A DNA stretch of 64,000 nucleotides from Daucus carota subsp. sativus (GCF_001625215.2 NC_030383.2:9374779-9438778); one strand, 5' to 3'; shown: positions 40,001-51,769, counted from the first letter of the stretch. The notes: generated by a model not told the origin, from the sequence alone. Numbers and translations are program-made.

Positions 40001-42472
40001 TTCTATGCTTTTGGGATTTTCTGATATCATTCTTATATTATCATTTTCACTAATATGTTTTCCTGCAATGAGTTAGGTTCATTCGTTCTAGTTTTCTAAT
40101 AGTAGCTTTCATGATTCAAATATTTTTCTGTCACCAAGAATACTATTGGAAAGGGTTTTTTTTAAAAGTGAAATCATCAAGTGGAGTGTGGCAGGGATCT
40201 TCTAAAGAAAATTTTGTGTAACTTTCTCATCAGGTGCCTGTTGCTGAACCACCGGCTGAAAAGCCTTCAAAAAAGACTTCAGCAAAAGCTAATGACAAGA
40301 AAGGGAAAGGTGTTGAAATAGTCAAGGAGGAACCACTAGATCCTGTAGCAGAAAAACTTCGGCAGCAGAGGTGAGTTCTGCGTAGTTACGTTTGACCAAT
40401 TGCTTCATGCTATAATTTAATAATACATTATCGACATTTTTACACATGTAAGGAATCAGTCATATGATGGTTAATAGCACACATGTCCTATTGAGTATAT
40501 CTACAATTGGATTATCTCTATTACCCTCACTATCTCATTTTACACAGTGCATTTGCATCTGAGAGACTTTAACGCCCTGCTCCCGAGTTTTTTATGGGTG
40601 GAAAGTAAATGAAATGTAAGTATAAGTAAATGTAACAAGTTTCAGTCACTGGCTCCCAAAAATGAAGGAGTGGAGCTAGTTTCATCATGTGCTCTCGAGT
40701 TGGTAGGAAAACATCTAAATGATTGTTAGTTAGAATTTCATCCTTATATTTTTATATTTCAAGTCATAAGGGCATCTTTGTCATATCAACTCTTTTTTTA
40801 ATTGCTCCCCCTACTTGCTTTCCTCTTCATCCCACTTTTGAAGTGAGTTTTGGGATGAAATTTAATAGACTAACTTTCCTTTTCACTTGCTTTGTTCCTA
40901 AAAAAACTCGGGAGCACAGACATGAGTGCAATTTTTGTTATTTGCTTTCCCTTCTATTTAAAACTCGGGAGCAGGGTGTAAGTGAAGGAAAGGATCATGA
41001 TGTTGATACATTGTACGCATTATTAATTTAGGTTCCCCAGTCCCTGGCCAACAATGGCCAGGGACCTCTTAACTGGCCATCATTTTCCCAGTAGTTGGAT
41101 ATTTGTATCCCCCTTACCAGCACAAAATTATAGCTGGAAGGGGTCCATTCCAGCTATAATTTTTAGCTGGAAGGCACTTCTCCTTCTAGCAATTATAATT
41201 TTTTACTGGTATGGAAGAGCAAAAATTTTTTATTTCCGTCGATCTAACGGCCGGGAAGATGATGGCTGGTTAAAAGGTTCCCTGGTGATGGCACCCGTCT
41301 ATTTATATCTGTTGCACCCTTTGCTCAGCTGTAATGTTGCAACCTTTGCTCAGTTGTATCAGTGTCTTACGTTCCAGGAGTTCTTTTGTCAGGATCCTCA
41401 GTGTACATGCACCCTGGTCTTTAAAATTTTTAGTTAGTATTCTTTCGTTTATTCTTATTCTGCCTCTAGCATGAGGTTTAAAGCAGTCACCTGTTAAATT
41501 GACTTTACTGAATTTGGATCAAGATTCTGTTACAAAAGAATGTTTCTGTAGTAATAGAGGAGAAAGGGGGTTTAGTTTTCTTGCATGTGGTTTATAGTTT
41601 CTCTGTATGATCAGCTTTTGCACAAGGTTTGTCAAATTATGCTGTATTTAATACTCCATCAAACAAAAAAAACTGTAAGAAATTCATTTTTTACTCGATT
41701 GACCCATTTCCTGCAATAGGAGTATGTAGTTGTATGTGGCTCGTTACTCAATAAACTCAGGTTTGTGATGTTTTCTTGCTCATCATGGATTTTTCTGCAT
41801 CACAGGCTTGTGGAAGAAGCAGACTATAGAAACACTGCCGAATTATTTGGTAAATCAGGTGGCGATGACAAGTCTCTTGAAATATTCATTCCTAAATCAG
41901 AAAGTGATTTCTTGGAATATGCTGAGCTCATTTCACACAAACTTCGTCCATATGAGGTGTTGTGTTGAATTTAAATTTGTTTTTAGTTCAAATAAATGTT
42001 GTTTTTGTGCTTTTCTGACATAATATTCTTTTTTTACCTATAAACCAGAAAAGTTTTCATTATATTGGGCTGCTCAAAAATGTGATAAGACTGTCCATGA
42101 CTTCTCTAAAGGCGTCTGATGCAAAAGAAGTTGCCTCCTCTGTCACTGCCATCGCGAATGAAAAGCTGAAAGCAGAGAAAGAAGCCAATGCTGGTAAAAA
42201 GAAAACAGGTATAACACATACATCCTTTGACAGATTACGGACTTAAGAGATTCTAGTGTGATTTAAATACCAAGTCATTCTAAACTTGAGGTGCAAGAAG
42301 CAGATTTCTCTGTTGAATCTCATGTTTAAATTCTAAATTGTATTTATAATTATTTTATGTTACCCATTTCTGTTCCTCAGGTGCAAAGAAGAAACAGCTG
42401 ATTGTGGATAAGCCCGACGATGATGCCGTTGTCAGTAACTTAGATTCTTATGATGATTATGATTTCATGTAA
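37025..42472 (+). CDS. EIF3J: Translation initiation factor eIF3 subunit j
   Basis: eIF3j (yeast Hcr1 homologue) is a loosely bound eIF3 subunit that contacts the 40S decoding centre and helps initiation and ribosome recycling in the cytoplasm. Six coding exons join in frame (222 aa, normal for the family): 37025-37037, 38765-38880, 40234-40370, 41806-41956, 42049-42208, 42381-42472. The N-terminus MEDWEDVPAP and acidic NSWDDEDVDEDDIKESWEDE are typical. They are followed by a Lys-rich linker, DPVAEKLRQQRLVEEADYRN, the helical core (SESDFLEYAELISHKLRPYE, KSFHYIGLLKNVIRLSM), and the acidic tail YDDYDFM. Exon 1 contributes only 13 coding bases. Introns 2 and 3 carry duplications and MITEs. Confidence 0.94.
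38950..39261. repeat. Duplicated segments in eIF3j intron 2
   Basis: A 31-bp perfect direct repeat starting tttattactagttactctc occurs at 39185-39215 and 39231-39261. Just upstream, a diverged ~70-bp duplication sharing ccattaaaatccaagtt lies at about 38960-39020 and 39073-39135. Both are intronic with no coding consequence. Confidence 0.7.
40573..40978. mobile_element. MITE in eIF3j intron 3 (TAA duplication)
   Basis: Ends are near-perfect inverted repeats: CGCCCTGCTCCCGAGTTTT at the left, and CACCCTGCTCCCGAGTTTT as reverse complement of the right. Both are bordered by TAA, a 3-bp duplication typical of PIF/Harbinger-type elements. Extra internal copies of the GCTCCCGAGTT word (near 40690 and 40905-40917) give a nested inverted structure. 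Length 406 bp, non-coding. Confidence 0.75.
41040..41285. repeat. Inverted-repeat element with perfect hairpin, eIF3j intron 3
   Basis: An 11-bp perfect palindrome (GTCCCTGGCCA / TGGCCAGGGAC, loop ACAA, 41040-41065) overlaps the left arm of a longer inverted repeat. The arm at 41058-41092 (CCAGGGACCTCTTAACTGG then CCATCATTTTCCCAG) corresponds to the reverse complement of ~41250-41285 (CCAGGGAACCTTTTAACCAG then CCATCATCTTCCCGG). This MITE-like unit has no clear target-site duplication. Confidence 0.6.
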
Positions 42473-43434
42473 CTATAATGGCTGAATGTGCTGCTACTCC
42501 ACCAGCATGAGCTGAAGACGATCCTCAACCTTGCAATTTCAGTGTTACAGGGAGACTGGAAGATTTGAGGCCTTTCCTCCAAATTTTGAGACAACTGTGT
42601 CATATTTAGAAATATCATTCTCCATTTTTTCGGTGTGGTTTACCTAGTTATTTGTCAAAGTGCAGTCATATCTTTATGAGCTATAGATCATATTTATGTT
42701 ACAAAGTTAAGTAAAAACTTTATGGGAGGGATAGTTTATTCAACCGACTGAACCTACCCTGAAGCAAAAGAGATTGTGTTGGCTTGATGCACCCTTTTGA
42801 TCTGATTGCTGAGAATGGGGTGTGTTACTTTTTTTGTTATTGATGTCTTGATTGCTCAAGCTTCCCTTTGGATTTCAAGAATAATAATTAAAAAAATGTA
42901 TCCTTTCATATACTGATTATCTGGTCAAAAAACTTGTTATTGGTATAATTGTTTTTATTTTTGTTTTGTGTAACATGAAAATGTCGTAGAGATTTAGATT
43001 AGTGGGATCATGTTTTAGAGACACCTTAGGATTTAGATCTGCTGGAACATAAGCAGTCGGCCAGTCGGTAGAGTTCGATCAAATATTCAAATCTACTTGC
43101 AATTGCAACCTTTTAATGTTAATATTATCATTTTGAAAAAAAATTCGGGTTGATGCTGCTAAGTTTGTAGAAGAGTTTTTTAATGTAGGAAAATATTTAT
43201 GTCATTTACAGGATTAGATCAATTAATTTACATTATCATTATTTATCTACGCACTTATTGTTAGTAAAATACTTGCTTAGTAGAATTTCTCTCTAATATA
43301 ACTACACTTTTATAAAATCCTTAAATTCGCATCGAATCCAAGTTTTTCCCATTGAAATAAAAATAAAATTATGATTGAGTGTTTATCCTCGGCATCCAAG
43401 ATGGCTCACCCGAAATTTTCTTGCAACAATGCTC
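42473..43434. other. eIF3j 3' UTR and spacer
   Basis: No gene seen. The first few hundred bases are likely eIF3j 3' untranslated sequence. A tRNA-like fragment (cagtcggtagagttcgatc near 43054) is too degraded to call. Confidence 0.5.
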
Positions 43435-43443
43435 ATTTATAAG

Positions 43444-44067
43444 TAGGGTTAAAAATGGGGTGGGGAAAATGGGGAACCCGCCCTAACCCGCCCCGAATGG
43501 GGCAGATCCGCCCCGCTAATATGGGGAATGGGGCAGTGACGGGGAATGATTTTCTGCCCCGCCAAAATATGGGGCAAGTATGGTATTTGTTGAATCCCCG
43601 CGGGGATTCCCCGCCCCGCCCCACATATATTTAATATAAATAAATAATTATATTTAATATAATATTTTTATTATATTTAATAAAATATATTTATTATATT
43701 TAATATAATATATTTATTATATTTAATATTATTATTTTTAATACACAAAACTATAATTTTACAATGTATAACATGTCTCTTTGATTTCTATTATAATTAG
43801 TTTTTTGCTTTTAATATACATGTCTCCTATATTTTTATTAAATTCTGAAGAAAAAATTAATTAATTTTAAAATAATTATTTAAAGGTGTAATATTATAGA
43901 AGCGGGGCGGGGCGGGGCGAAATTATATTAAGTCCCCGGTGGGGCGGGGATGGGGATTAAAAATAAATCCCCGCGGGGAATGGGGCGGGGATGGGGCAGG
44001 AAAAAATTATGTGGGGCGGGGCTGGGAAATGAAGTCCCCGCCCCGAACCCGCCCCATTTTTAACCCT
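43444..44067. mobile_element. G-rich foldback element with 9-bp TSD
   Basis: Flanked by a perfect 9-bp duplication ATTTATAAG (43435-43443, 44068-44076), as in Mutator-like insertions. Ends are inverted repeats: TAGGGTTAAAAATGGGG at the left, and AGGGTTAAAAATGGGGCGGG as reverse complement of the right. Both ~170-bp arms are dense in runs of four G or C (e.g. 43457-43474, 43904-43917, 43941-43955), while the centre is almost pure A/T. No coding capacity. It ends less than 100 bases before the inferred leader exon of the next gene. Confidence 0.88.
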
Positions 44068-44149
44068 ATTTATAAGCTATATTTGTCAAAAAAAATTATT
44101 CAAATAAAAAAGAAAAAAGGGAAGTGCTTATGAAAATTGTAATCACTAG

Positions 44150-44310
44150 TGAATCCACAGGTTCTGTTCTCACATTCTTGGTGCTACTCCAACTTAACTA
44201 GAAGCGGAAGCTGTAGACACACACACATACAATCATACATACGATGATTTTCCAAGTTGTTTTGATTCGGTCAGAAATGGTTGTGTAGTAACCTCGTCTC
44301 TTGTATACTG
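44150..44310 (+). other. Inferred 5' leader exon of the 2OG-like gene
   Basis: The stretch ends in GTATACTG|GTAAGG, a strong splice donor at 44311, and contains no long open frame. It would join to the acceptor CTCCTGTAG at 45319, giving a leader intron of about 1 kb. The transcription start is not defined by the sequence. The exon is inference from the donor and from the coding exon being preceded by an acceptor. Confidence 0.45.
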
Positions 44311-44872
44311 GTAAGGAGGCTCAAACCCAACTCAAATTTCCATTTTTGATATTGCATATTCATGCGATTCTTAGGTGCTTTTTAAGCTAATTGTTATGTT
44401 TCTTATTTTTCCACCCAATCATTAAATTGTGTTATGTACTTGGAATCTCTATTAGCTATTGTGTTTAATTCTATTGTAACTTAAGTGTTTTTTTATAAGA
44501 ATCATAGATGCAAATCGTATCTTTAAGTGTCGAGTTATGGTTAGTTTTGAAAATTTGGAGTCTAGATAGTTTAATTCTATATTGGGTTGTGAATCTTGTT
44601 ATTTAGGGGAGAGTTTAATTATGGTATTAGTATTATGGGTTCTTGATTTTGAACAGAAGATAGGATGATAGTACTTATGCAGATTTCTGGGTCACTGGGG
44701 AAGTATGAGTATAATCAAAGATAACACCAACGAAAGTGCCTATGATGTCCTAAATTTGTAAATTGAAATGATGTTAGGGGTTACACAGGACTTCAGGATA
44801 TACATTTCCGTCTTGATTGTGTGCTTTTGCCATTGAATGGTCATCTGATAACTTCCTTTTTTCTTTTTCTTC

Positions 44873-44876
44873 TTTT

Positions 44877-44907
<31 letters not shown>

Positions 44908-44913
44908 GGGGGG
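44873..44913 (+). repeat. T14-G27 homopolymer junction
   Basis: Fourteen T (44873-44886) are directly followed by 27 consecutive G (44887-44913), preceded by a pyrimidine-rich ttctttttcttc. It lies in the inferred leader intron of the 2OG-like gene. Such a run is prone to polymerase slippage and sequencing error, so its length is uncertain. Confidence 0.85.
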
Positions 44914-45341
44914 ATCAGGTTCAGAGTGAATAGATGAAGGCAAGTGATATCTGTAGGTTTTTATTGCTTCAAATTTGATATGTTGGAAATCTTTCAGGTA
45001 ATGCCATCATAAATGATGATTGAGTTATTAATCTCATCATTTCAAGTTCACTTTGTCAGAGTTTCTTTGCTTAATTAATTGAAATTTTTACGTAAGTGTT
45101 AATGCTCCTCACAATGTGATAAAATGGTCATAAGGTCTTAAATAATGGTGCAAATAGAGGGTCATGGTTTCAATGCCACACTCCCTTTCCCCTATATTTT
45201 TATATTTTTAATATAATATAATATATCAAAAAAAAAGTAGTGGTGCATATAATTATCACTTCATTGATCCCAATTTTTAAAATGCAGTTACTTATACATG
45301 CTGCTGATTTCTCCTGTAGACCTGCAATTTGGGAAAGAATC

Positions 45342-48150
45342 ATGGATAGCAATGGATTGCCAACCTTAGCTCGGGTGAAACTCACTGATCTTATAGCTAC
45401 CGAAGGTCTTCCATCTGATGCATACAGACTATCTATTGCAACTTTGTCACAGTCACTGGCTCATTATTCTGCTGCAATCATTCAACTTCCAGGAGGTGAT
45501 GGGGCTCTTTTAAACTCTTGTTTAGAATCTGCTCGGCTATACTTTCATCATAAACCATCATATCCATCTGCGGATATAAGTCATATTAATGATTCCCGTG
45601 AGTGGTGCAAGACCTCTGGTTACTATGCTGATACACGTTTGTGGCTAGAAACTTATGACTATAGACCAGGCCTTACTCCAACAGGGCCTGACAGTGAGTT
45701 TGAGTTCCCTCCTGCAGGTTTATCAGACATATTTGTGCTACTTGGAAAAGCAGCTAGAGATATATTAGATGCAATAAGCTATTATCTAAATCTAAGAAGC
45801 TCTGCCTTTACTGAAATACTTGATAATGTTCCCTTGAGAAACAGTGATATATCATCATCAGTGCTGTCCGTTTCTTGTCATGGGAGGCCATCATTTCAGG
45901 GAGAACAACACCATAGTTTGACAACCCAAGAGGATGACCATTTGGTTATGTTTTCTGATCCTGAGCATCAGGTGGACAAGAGCCTATTATCTCTTATCAA
46001 GTCGGACAAGGCAGGTTTACATGTGAGAGATTATAATGGTCGCTGGGTTCTTGTGGACGGCGACCTTGGTCCTGAAGAAGCAATTATATATCCTGGACTT
46101 GCTTTGTACCAGGCTACTGCTGGCTATGTTAGTCCTGCACTGTACCGCACGGATATCGGAAATCATCAGGGTACCATGTGTGGGAGATGTTCAGTCTCTT
46201 TCAAACTAATGCCTAAATCCTTGGCCAGTCTCAATTGTTCAGAAATGAGGGCAGCGGGCCATGGAGTTGAATCTCAGTTCCAGATTCCAGTACCAGTTGA
46301 TGACTTCATGCAGAAATCTCACTCAACAGATCAGCTTTTCAACAGGCAGAATTTCCCTAGTTTTAGTTTTGATCCAGCCCAAGATGGTTAGTGAATTATT
46401 TATCCTCTGCAGCTATATGCTGTCAACTAGTGTTTGTTTATGATCTTTTATATTCTCGTTCAATCATATATCCATTTTACATGCATGTTGAAGCAGCTTT
46501 CTTTGTTATATATGTTCCTCCATTTTTGTGGTAATAACCCGTATCATATGCATCTAACAAGGTGGTTCACTTACCTAGTGTCCTATGCTAAGGCCATAGC
46601 AAGAAAAAGACTGTAGTAGTGAAGTTGATTTGTTAAATTTCTCATGCTGCTAATACTTTTTCTTTGTTTAGACGTGCTACTGTCTTGGACTGTTGGTTTG
46701 TTTGAATGTTTCAATGGTTAAACCCCACTCACTTCCACAATAATACTAGCTGGGTCATATTGGTCTCTAAAAGGTTATGATGAGGTTGTTTGTGTTTTTT
46801 CGTAGAGTTTAGGCTTTAGAGCATATACATAATTTTTGAAGATTACTTTTTGCATATGGGCTATATATGATATGGTCCATCTTGAGGTGCAATGCTGCTA
46901 TGGTGGAAAGGTAGCCTTGGCTAGGTGTGAGACTCTATACACTCTATGTTAGCAAGTAGGAACTCATGGAAGAGATGTGGGCTACTAAAAGGTTAACTTG
47001 GTCATTTGTCGGGTGGGGTGCTAAGCACCTCTGGTCTTGCACCTCATAAGTGATTTCTATGGCTCTGCTCGTCCTTACCTTACAATCACTCCAATGATTG
47101 CTTTTTTTTTTTTAGAAGCATCCGTATAACACAGCTTTTGTTGTGAGTAATTCGTTAAACTAATTTAGCTATTTGTATCAGTACAAAAGAAATACCTTTA
47201 GGAATTCGTTTTTTGCATTTTGTGTTCCAAATTATGCATTATAAACCTGCAAGCATCATCTTATAATCTAGTATAGTCGCTGCTTTAGTCAAGCTCTGTA
47301 TATATTAATACAATATCGCTCAGTAATATATATGGAAAATAGATACTTCTGCAAATATGTGGTTCCGCTTATTGCAACTTTGTGGTGTGGTCCTGCTATA
47401 GATAAAAATAAACTATACTGTATTATGCATACACAATGCAGAATTGTCTAGGTGTTTAAGACAGTAATTATGTATCTTCTGCTGTTACAAGAATACACAT
47501 TAGGCAAATGTAAATGAACTGTTTAGAATTCCATAAGATGTTAGATAAGTACACTTTACCAATTCAGGAGAGCATTAAATAAGTTTACCTGGAGTTTGCT
47601 TATTATGTAATTATTGTACTTTCTTTTACTACTATACTATCATGTAAATCAGTTTTAATGTTGATTGCACATTCTTATACTCAGTGCTTATAACTCTCAG
47701 TGAGAAGTTTTTAACAACAGGTCCTTGGATCGATGAAATGCTGATACAGGATCTATAAAGCCACCGATGAGGAAGAAGAAGAACAATTCCAGATGTAAGC
47801 CATTGCCACCTTCTAAAAGGTTGCGGCTTGAAGCACAGAGAGTTCTCAAGGAAAGGGTTCAGGATATTGCTGATCAGAAGAGTATCAAGTTGAGATTCTG
47901 CAGCTTAAAGGAATGCGAGAACCATATTCACAATGTTGATAGCCCATGTGCTCATACAAGAATGGAGATCGGATGGCCTCCAGGAGTACCATTTGTTCAT
48001 CCCCATGATCTACCTAACAAAGCAAAGATTGGATTTCTTGAAACATATGAACCTGGTTGGACAGCGGCTCATGACATGGAGTTGAGTTTTATTGAACCTG
48101 GGCAGTCAAGTCAACACACAGCTAACTGTAACTCTTCTGTTTATTTCTGA
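45342..48150 (+). CDS. 2OG-Fe(II) oxygenase-like protein, ligands apparently altered
   Basis: Conserved plant protein with a 2-oxoglutarate/Fe(II)-dioxygenase-like (IPNS-type) region; no substrate known to me. Two coding exons join in frame (45342-46386, 47750-48150; 481 aa). The start is the first ATG after the acceptor at 45319 (MDSNGLPTLARVKLTDL); the frame is open further upstream only into the intron. The oxygenase-like core is at ~175-295. HQVDKSLLSLI (209-219) and AGLHVRDYNGRWVLVDGD (~225-242) correspond to the usual HxD strand and GLQV..W region. Then come QATAGYVSPALYRT and GRCSVSFKLMP with Arg282/Ser284 as the RxS pair. The expected His ligands appear as Gln210 and Tyr268. A basic segment (KKKNNSRCKPLPPSKRLRLE, possible nuclear signal) and a conserved tail with GWPPGVPFVHPHDLPNKAKIG follow in exon 2. 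Confidence 0.82.
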
Positions 48151-50046
48151 ATACTTTTTAGTTCTAAAGAGCTCATTTTTATCCTTTCCTGCTATTCTTG
48201 CATGCTATATCTGATGCAATTTAGACTACATTTTAGGTTTTACAACAGATGATTGTCAGATGGTCTACTGTTGTGTACTTTAATTAGAATATGTATAAAG
48301 AAAGTAAGTACAATCATTATAATATATAAACATGCACTTCATTCTGCAAGATACATGGTATCATGTTGAAGTCCCAAGTTTAAGATCATCCTGATAAAAA
48401 TGTGGTTGGTTGAATATAGAGATTTTAGAACTTAGAGTACTAGAGATTAGAGATCTGTAATGTGAGATTTGGCTTTGGAATTGAAACTTTAGTTGTGATT
48501 TGAGGTATATTGAAAGAATGAAAGTATCACCTGCACAACTGCACCAAAGATATCTTAGCCTTCGTTGTTTTCATTGCTCTTTATGGGATATTGAGGATTC
48601 AGACTTTGTAAAAGACAAAGTGAGTGGGTGTTTGAAATTATGGGGAAAATAAAATAAAAGTAATACCTGCGTTATGTGCAAGAGACTAGTTCCTTTACGA
48701 AAGTATAGTTATGCGTTAACCTGAGTAAGTGATGTAGCTATGTCTATGCAATTGATTATGTAAATATTGATTCCCGTATGTTAGTTAATCCTAAGTCCTA
48801 ACTCATTGTCATCCTGTAGACTTGTTTGTGATTTTTTGGAGTGCTTGTCCCTTAATTTACACATGCTCATTTATTGGATACTCCCAAATTTCGGGGCTTA
48901 AATGTGCAGAGATCCTAGTCAACTGTTCGAGGGCTGCTCTTAAGTGCTGATAACAAAGAAACACTGTGTTGTGGTACTTTGGTGTATATATGTGATAAAG
49001 GATCGGAAGAATATGGAGCAACATTATATGGTCCAATTTCTGTGGCATTTGGGTAATACACAGAGGAGGGTGTTATACATGATCTTTCATGGGAGCTAGA
49101 TGTAAGCATTTTAGATTGCACATCAATTAGCGCACATCCATAGCAGAACACCATGTCGGTTGCTTGATCTTAGTTGGATATGTGATTGACATCAACTCCA
49201 TATTTAGTAGAGACTGTGTTCTTCTCTATATATTTTGAATGAATTACCAGATTTTTTATTTGTTAAACATAGCTTTCTTCTATGTACCAATTTTTGACAT
49301 AACGTAAAAATGCTCAGCGAACATTCTTTGAATCTCTGTGTTCTCTTTTTAGATATGGAGCATGGTTATATACATTTCTTTATGATTTTTGCCATATATT
49401 GATACAAGTCCTGAGATTTTTGATTAAATCGGACAAGATATACCGGGTTTTCGACTTATCACCTTGATTGAACAGGACGGACTATCGGAGAAGAATCCCA
49501 ATGACCATGTAAAACAGGGTTTTCTTTAGATGCTGGGTACTATTGTGGTTATCTATTGTGAATCTGAAAAACTGGTAAGATAATAAATTCATGATTTTGT
49601 CATGTGTGGAAGTAGAACCATAGAAGTTGGAATTGAATGTAGAACTTAAAAGAGTTCTATATGTTCTTCACGCTCCATACAGAATATTATACATGCGTAA
49701 AAATCCGCATGCTTTATGGAATATTTACAAAATATCCACGTATAAATATCCTCACCCTCCATACGGAATATATACAAAATATTCATATATAAAAACCTCA
49801 GATCTACACTTAATATCAATTAAATCATACACCTTTGCCAATAAATTCAAGTCATGACAATCTTTCGACGGTTTAATACTGCTGGAAGATAATAAAAAAA
49901 ATAAAAACACAACGACGAATGATCAGAATACTAACGTAGTTCACCTGCATTCACATAAAAAAAATCTGAAATTAATTTTATAATAAAGAGGTCATAAAAA
50001 ATGGTTAGTAGTACTATAGTTTAACAAGTGGGAATAGCTGGTACAA
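48151..50046. other. Intergenic spacer after the 2OG-like gene
   Basis: The first part is probably 3' untranslated sequence. Overlapping open frames at 48857-49154 have no recognisable domain. At about 49670-49800 a ~65-base segment containing ggaatat(t/a)tacaaaatat is imperfectly repeated in tandem. No gene is supported. Confidence 0.5.
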
Positions 50047-50053
50047 TATATAA
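50047..50053 (+). promoter_or_regulatory. TATA box of the RING E3 gene
   Basis: TATATAA within acaatatataagaccc, ~210 bases upstream of the ATG at 50258. This implies a transcription start near 50078 and a ~180-base leader rich in CT. Confidence 0.6.
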
Positions 50054-50257
50054 GACCCACCCAAAGCACAGCACACCCACCCAGATGTGAGTTTTCCTTT
50101 GTTTCCTCAGCACCCTCTGCTCTGCCTTTCTCTGTAAACTAAAGCAACCTCACAACTTATCATATTTCTACTCTCCTTATATATATTCATTTACATACAC
50201 CTATGCACTCGTATCAGATAATTACAAAGAGATTCAGGATTCAACTAAATTTTCCTA

Positions 50258-51682
50258 ATGGCAGTTGAAGCTCGCGCGGCATGTAAATTCCTGGCATCCG
50301 ATAACAGGTACAGCATGATACCATGTTAAGAACCAGTCTATCTAAAATCTTAAGCTGTCAGAAGAAAGCACGTCTTATGGTCCAAATCACCGGTTTTCAG
50401 TTTTTATTTTAACTTACATGGAATGAAGTTTTGTTTCCATAATACAAATCCTGTCCTCACTAACAGTTGAATGAATTTCACTTGCAGACAGCTGCTGACC
50501 GGGTTTGATGAAAATTTAAAAACGTACGGAACTTCAACCGGACATGGAGGATTATTATTACCTCCTTTATCCGAAATCACGACGGAGACATTCCTTCCAA
50601 TGTACTGCACCACCATGGCTGACTCCTTTCCGACCGAACATCCACCGCCTCAGAGTCACAGTGGCGTCCCTCGCACACTTCCACTTAGTAGAAAACGTAC
50701 CAGAGGTTCTATTCTTCAGTTGCACCCAAACCAAAATCATCTCGATTTCACCTCATTTCTAGGTGAAGATATCTCGCTAATGATGCAGATTCAGCAACGT
50801 GAAATCCACGATTTTATTGCTCATCATGTAAGTATTTAATTACAAATCACCCGTCACAATAGTACAAATCATGCCAATAAATTCTATAATCAGAGTACAA
50901 ATTGCATATATCTCATTTCTTTACGGGTTTTTCCATTACTTGACACGTAAGGTGCATATAAATTATAGTTTTAAAAGTTATTTTAATTTTTTTTATAAAT
51001 ATTTAAACATTTAATTTTTGTTTAAAAGAAAAAAAGTTAAAAATAATTTATGATGTAGGAGTATTAAAATGCGTGTTACGTCCTTGGAGTATTTGGGAGG
51101 CTAAATTTGTTTGCAGTTCGACGGAAGCCTATGCATAACTCTTCAGGGCTAATTAATGTAATAGTCTTAATTTTTTGATTCCTTGTATGAATTTAGGTGG
51201 AGAAGTTAAGATCCGAAGTCGAAGAACATCAAGACGTTAGCAGGAGAAGAATCAGAGCGGCGGTGGAAGGGGTGATAGTCAAGAAATTAAGAGCAAAAGA
51301 AGAAGAAATGGAAAAAATAGTAAATTTAAACAGGGTTTTGCATGAAAGAGTGAAATCTCTGAGTATCGAAAACCAGATGTGGAGAGACTTGGCTCAGACA
51401 AATGAGGCGACTGTCACGACTCTGAGGACTAACATTGAACAAGTGATGAGACACCGTGCCAGAGGCATCGATAGTGCTGAGTCGTGTTGCAGCAGCAACG
51501 GGGAAGGACAAGAGGAGTATCATGCCGGAAATTGGTGTAGAAAATGTGGGAAAGAGGAATCATGTGTGTTGCTGTTACCATGCAGGCATCTGTGTGTTTG
51601 TAGTGTGTGTGGATTGGGTCTCAATATTTGCCCAGTTTGTAGATCAACAAAAACTGCCAGTGTAGTCGTTAATAACTGTTGA
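50258..51682 (+). CDS. BOI/BRG-type RING E3 ubiquitin ligase
   Basis: S-ribonuclease-binding-protein-like RING family, related to Arabidopsis BOI (BOTRYTIS SUSCEPTIBLE1 INTERACTOR) and its BRG relatives. Those act as E3 ligases in defence, cell-death and gibberellin responses. Three exons join in frame (291 aa): 50258-50307, 50488-50827, 51197-51682. The N-terminal half is variable and includes LPLSRKRTR, a possible nuclear signal, and DFTSFLGEDISLMMQIQQREIHDFI. A coiled coil occupies ~131-210 (VEKLRSEVEEHQDVSRRR, LRAKEEEMEKIVNLNRVLHE). The C-terminal RING at 244-278 has C-x2-C, then PCRHLCVCSVC, then CPVC, with all metal ligands present; the end STKTASVVVNNC is typical. A tandem duplication follows the stop codon. 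Confidence 0.93.
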
Positions 51683-51693
51683 TTTTTTAATCT

Positions 51694-51769
51694 TTAAGAC
51701 AATTTAATACATTTTGCCTTGAGATTTATGCTTAAGACAATTTAATACATTTTGCCTTGAGATTTATGC
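51694..51769 (+). repeat. 38-bp perfect tandem duplication after RING stop codon
   Basis: Two identical head-to-tail copies (51694-51731 and 51732-51769), each starting ttaagacaatttaataca and ending gatttatgc. They begin 12 bases after the stop codon, so they lie in the 3' UTR. Perfect identity suggests a recent duplication. Confidence 0.92.

Noticed and set aside
43040..43090. tRNA-like fragment (cagtcggtagagttcgatc)
   Set aside because: Too short and degraded to fold as a tRNA or to define a SINE.
45130..45210. SINE-like tail (gggtcatggtttcaatgcc then T-rich)
   Set aside because: Single B-box-like motif without a clear A box; it lies in the leader intron and is insufficient to call.
48857..49154. 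Minus-strand frames after the 2OG-like gene
   Set aside because: No domain, overlapping frames, and positioned in probable 3' UTR or spacer.
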